Shown: in pieces, positions 44,005 through 45,592 of the stretch
Position numbering within the stretch: the first letter of the stretch is position 1
Layout: each line of letters opens with the position of its first letter
DNA from: Paludibacteraceae bacterium
GTDB lineage: Bacteria; Bacteroidota; Bacteroidia; Bacteroidales; Paludibacteraceae
Assembly (NCBI GenBank): GCA_905235225.1
Contig: CAJOKE010000021.1
Coordinates: forward strand, 1 to 45,592
Length of the DNA: 45,592 nt
Direction of reading: 5' to 3'
Position numbers and translations under genes: made by a program
The notes under the pieces: model-generated
Told to the model about the DNA's origin: nothing
Database searches by the model: none
What the model saw: the letters and a program-made list of their open reading frames with translations, nothing else

Positions 44005-45450
44005 TTATTCTGTTTCACGATGAGCGTCCAATTCAGATTTCATTTGCGCCATTGTTTTCTGATCCAAGTTATAGAATATGAGGAATAAGGCACATGAAGC
44101 GTATAAAACGCCCGGAACGATACCAAAGAGCCAATGAATACTATTCATAATCGCCGGAGTACCTTGAATCTGGGACATAGTCAGAGTTTCCACATTATAC
44201 CCTACAGCGGACATAATCGCGCCAAACAAAGCTGCGCCGATAGACCACCCGATTTTCTGTGCAAAGACAGCTGCGGAAAGGCAAAGACCTGTCGTTCTGC
44301 GTTGGAATTTCCACTCGCCATAATCAGCAGCATCAGCAAGCATCGTCCATAACAGGGAAATTGCAGGTGCATAGGAAATCTTACCCAAACAGTTGAATAC
44401 ATTAATCAAGACAAAGTTTTGTCCGGCAAAAAACAACAAACAGAAGAATAATCCGGACAAGAGCGAACACACGATATATAGCTGTTTCGCTCCAAACCGT
44501 TTTACCAAGGGTTTCGTCAACGGAATAGCAATAATCAAAGCAACCGTACCAAGGATATTAAATATCTGGCTTTTTGACTCTGCGCCAAGGAAATATTTGA
44601 AATAGTAGGTAGCTGAAATATTTTGGATTGCGAACATGATGAATGATACGATTCCGACCAATGTCAGAACCACCCACGGGCGATTTTTGAAGAGATACTT
44701 CAAATCACGTCCAAGGTGCATGTCCTGTCTTTTAGGAGGTGCGACACGCTCTTTGGTTGTAAAGAATGTAATGAGGAAGAGCAGAACACCAATACATCCG
44801 AATATACCGACCAAGTAGCGGAAACCGATAATATACGAAGATTTCACCAATGACGCATTAGCCATATTTTGCTCCACAAAGAGTTTTCGCATACCGTCAT
44901 CAGACATTATGGAATAATCCATTCCCGTTGCGTGCGAGCCAAGGTAATAAACAATATACAATGCCAAACCGGAGACAATAAGCTGTCCGATATTAGCCGC
45001 CACAAACCGGTAGGAATTCAATCCGGCACGTTCAATAGAATCATCTGTCATAACAGCCCCCAAGGAAGAATAAGGAATGTTAACTATCGCATAAATGATT
45101 CGCAAGCCGATAAACATCGGCAGGATATATGCAATCAAAGCATTACCTTGCAACGCAGGTCCAAAGAATGCCAAAAAAGCGAATAAGGCAAAGGGAACAC
45201 AACCAAAAAGCAGGAACGGACGGAACTTTCCCCATCGCGTATTTGTTCTGTCAGCCCAAATGCCAACCACAGGGTCCATAACCGCATCCATAACGGTACC
45301 GAGTATAGCTATGGTAGTGGACCACGCCGGACTAATACCCAACACATCCGTATAATAGAAAATCAACCAGAAATTGACCATGTCCCACACAAAATGGGAT
45401 GCGGTATCACCAAGGCTGTAGCCTAACTTTTCTTTAATGCTAAGTTTCAT
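44005..45450 (-). CDS. GPH-family sugar:cation symporter (MFS)
   Basis: A 481-residue inner-membrane transporter with about 12 membrane helices. GPH (glycoside-pentoside-hexuronide) hallmarks are present: the N-terminus KLGYSLGDTASHFVWDMVNF, DAVMDPVVGIWADRTNTRWGKFRPFLL and the late DAADYGEWKFQRRTTGL. It likely imports glucose, cellobiose-like or laminari-oligosaccharides with a cation, feeding the downstream phosphorylase. It starts 46 nt after the partial GH16 gene and ends 23 nt before the phosphorylase, in one operon. Confidence 0.9.
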   Translation of the reverse strand: MKLSIKEKLGYSLGDTASHFVWDMVNFWLIFYYTDVLGISPAWSTTIAILGTVMDAVMDPVVGIWADRTNTRWGKFRPFLLFGCVPFALFAFLAFFGPALQGNALIAYILPMFIGLRIIYAIVNIPYSSLGAVMTDDSIERAGLNSYRFVAANIGQLIVSGLALYIVYYLGSHATGMDYSIMSDDGMRKLFVEQNMANASLVKSSYIIGFRYLVGIFGCIGVLLFLITFFTTKERVAPPKRQDMHLGRDLKYLFKNRPWVVLTLVGIVSFIMFAIQNISATYYFKYFLGAESKSQIFNILGTVALIIAIPLTKPLVKRFGAKQLYIVCSLLSGLFFCLLFFAGQNFVLINVFNCLGKISYAPAISLLWTMLADAADYGEWKFQRRTTGLCLSAAVFAQKIGWSIGAALFGAIMSAVGYNVETLTMSQIQGTPAIMNSIHWLFGIVPGVLYASCALFLIFYNLDQKTMAQMKSELDAHRETE

Positions 45451-45496
45451 TATTAATTACGATTTAATCAATTACAATTCAGGTATTTGGATTTTG

Positions 45497-45592
45497 TCAT
45501 CTGACCTTTTTATAAATGCGAATATAGTCAACATACATTTTGACAGGTGTACCGTCGGCCGGCAATGCAGTGACACGCAAGAAGGAAGGATC
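45497..45592 (-). CDS. C-terminal end of a probable GH16 beta-glucanase (partial)
   Basis: Only the last 31 codons are inside the window, in frame to the edge. The tail reads LRVTALPADGTPVKMYVDYIRIYKK, the closing strand typical of GH16 laminarinases (MYVDYVRVYQ-like). Given the downstream beta-1,3-glucan genes, an extracellular endo-beta-1,3-glucanase is likely, but a different jelly-roll glycan module could end the same way. Confidence 0.6.
   Translation of the reverse strand, partial: DPSFLRVTALPADGTPVKMYVDYIRIYKKVR

Overview
The window looks like a chromosomal segment of an uncultured or little-studied Bacteroidales (phylum Bacteroidota), probably from a gut-like habitat. Reasons: promoters fit the Bacteroidota pattern (TTTG or TTG, about 19-20 nt, TAnnTTTG); there is a type III glutamine synthetase, a TonB-dependent receptor with the extended Bacteroidota signal region, Cthe_2159-type beta-helix proteins, several GAxxG-free leaders without Shine-Dalgarno sequences, and a beta-glucan utilisation locus.

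Region 1 (1-8045) is an accessory, defence-island-like segment. Its core is a tightly coupled four-gene minus-strand operon: NurA-like nuclease, HerA-like ATPase, GHKL (Hsp90/MORC-like) ATPase and a radical SAM enzyme. It is flanked by two decayed genes of defence-island families, a RhuM remnant and a DUF1016/YhcG-type nuclease remnant, by a pair of ~133-bp direct repeats, and by a 49-bp duplicated promoter/operator. The four-gene operon is my best candidate for an undescribed (probably anti-phage) system.

Region 2 (8121-17595) is an envelope/polysaccharide locus. Three paralogous secreted beta-helix proteins surround an AraC-type regulator, followed by a polyphosphate-polymerase-like VTC protein, a DUF4956 membrane protein and a DUF2490 outer-membrane-type protein.

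Region 3 (17616-31938) is mostly housekeeping. It holds a TamB protein fused to an Omp85-type barrel, an acyl-CoA synthetase under an apparent TetR operator, tetR, a TonB receptor, ddh (meso-diaminopimelate dehydrogenase), glmS and glnN. The tetR-fadD junction carries a 20-bp perfect inverted repeat that would bury the fadD start codon only in read-through RNA.

Region 4 (32056-45592) is a minus-strand beta-1,3(1,6)-glucan degradation cluster: the tail of a probable GH16, a GPH-family symporter, a GH161-like phosphorylase, GH30, GH81 with two F5/8C-like modules, GH3 and an aldo/keto reductase. It likely cuts beta-glucan outside the cytoplasm, imports oligosaccharides and phosphorolyses them inside.

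A recurring curiosity is intergenic tandem arrays with an exact 11-bp period but unrelated unit sequences at three places (7872, 14657, 32056). No tRNA, rRNA, CRISPR array, transposase or integrase was seen. All functional calls rest on reading motifs by eye; no database search was run.
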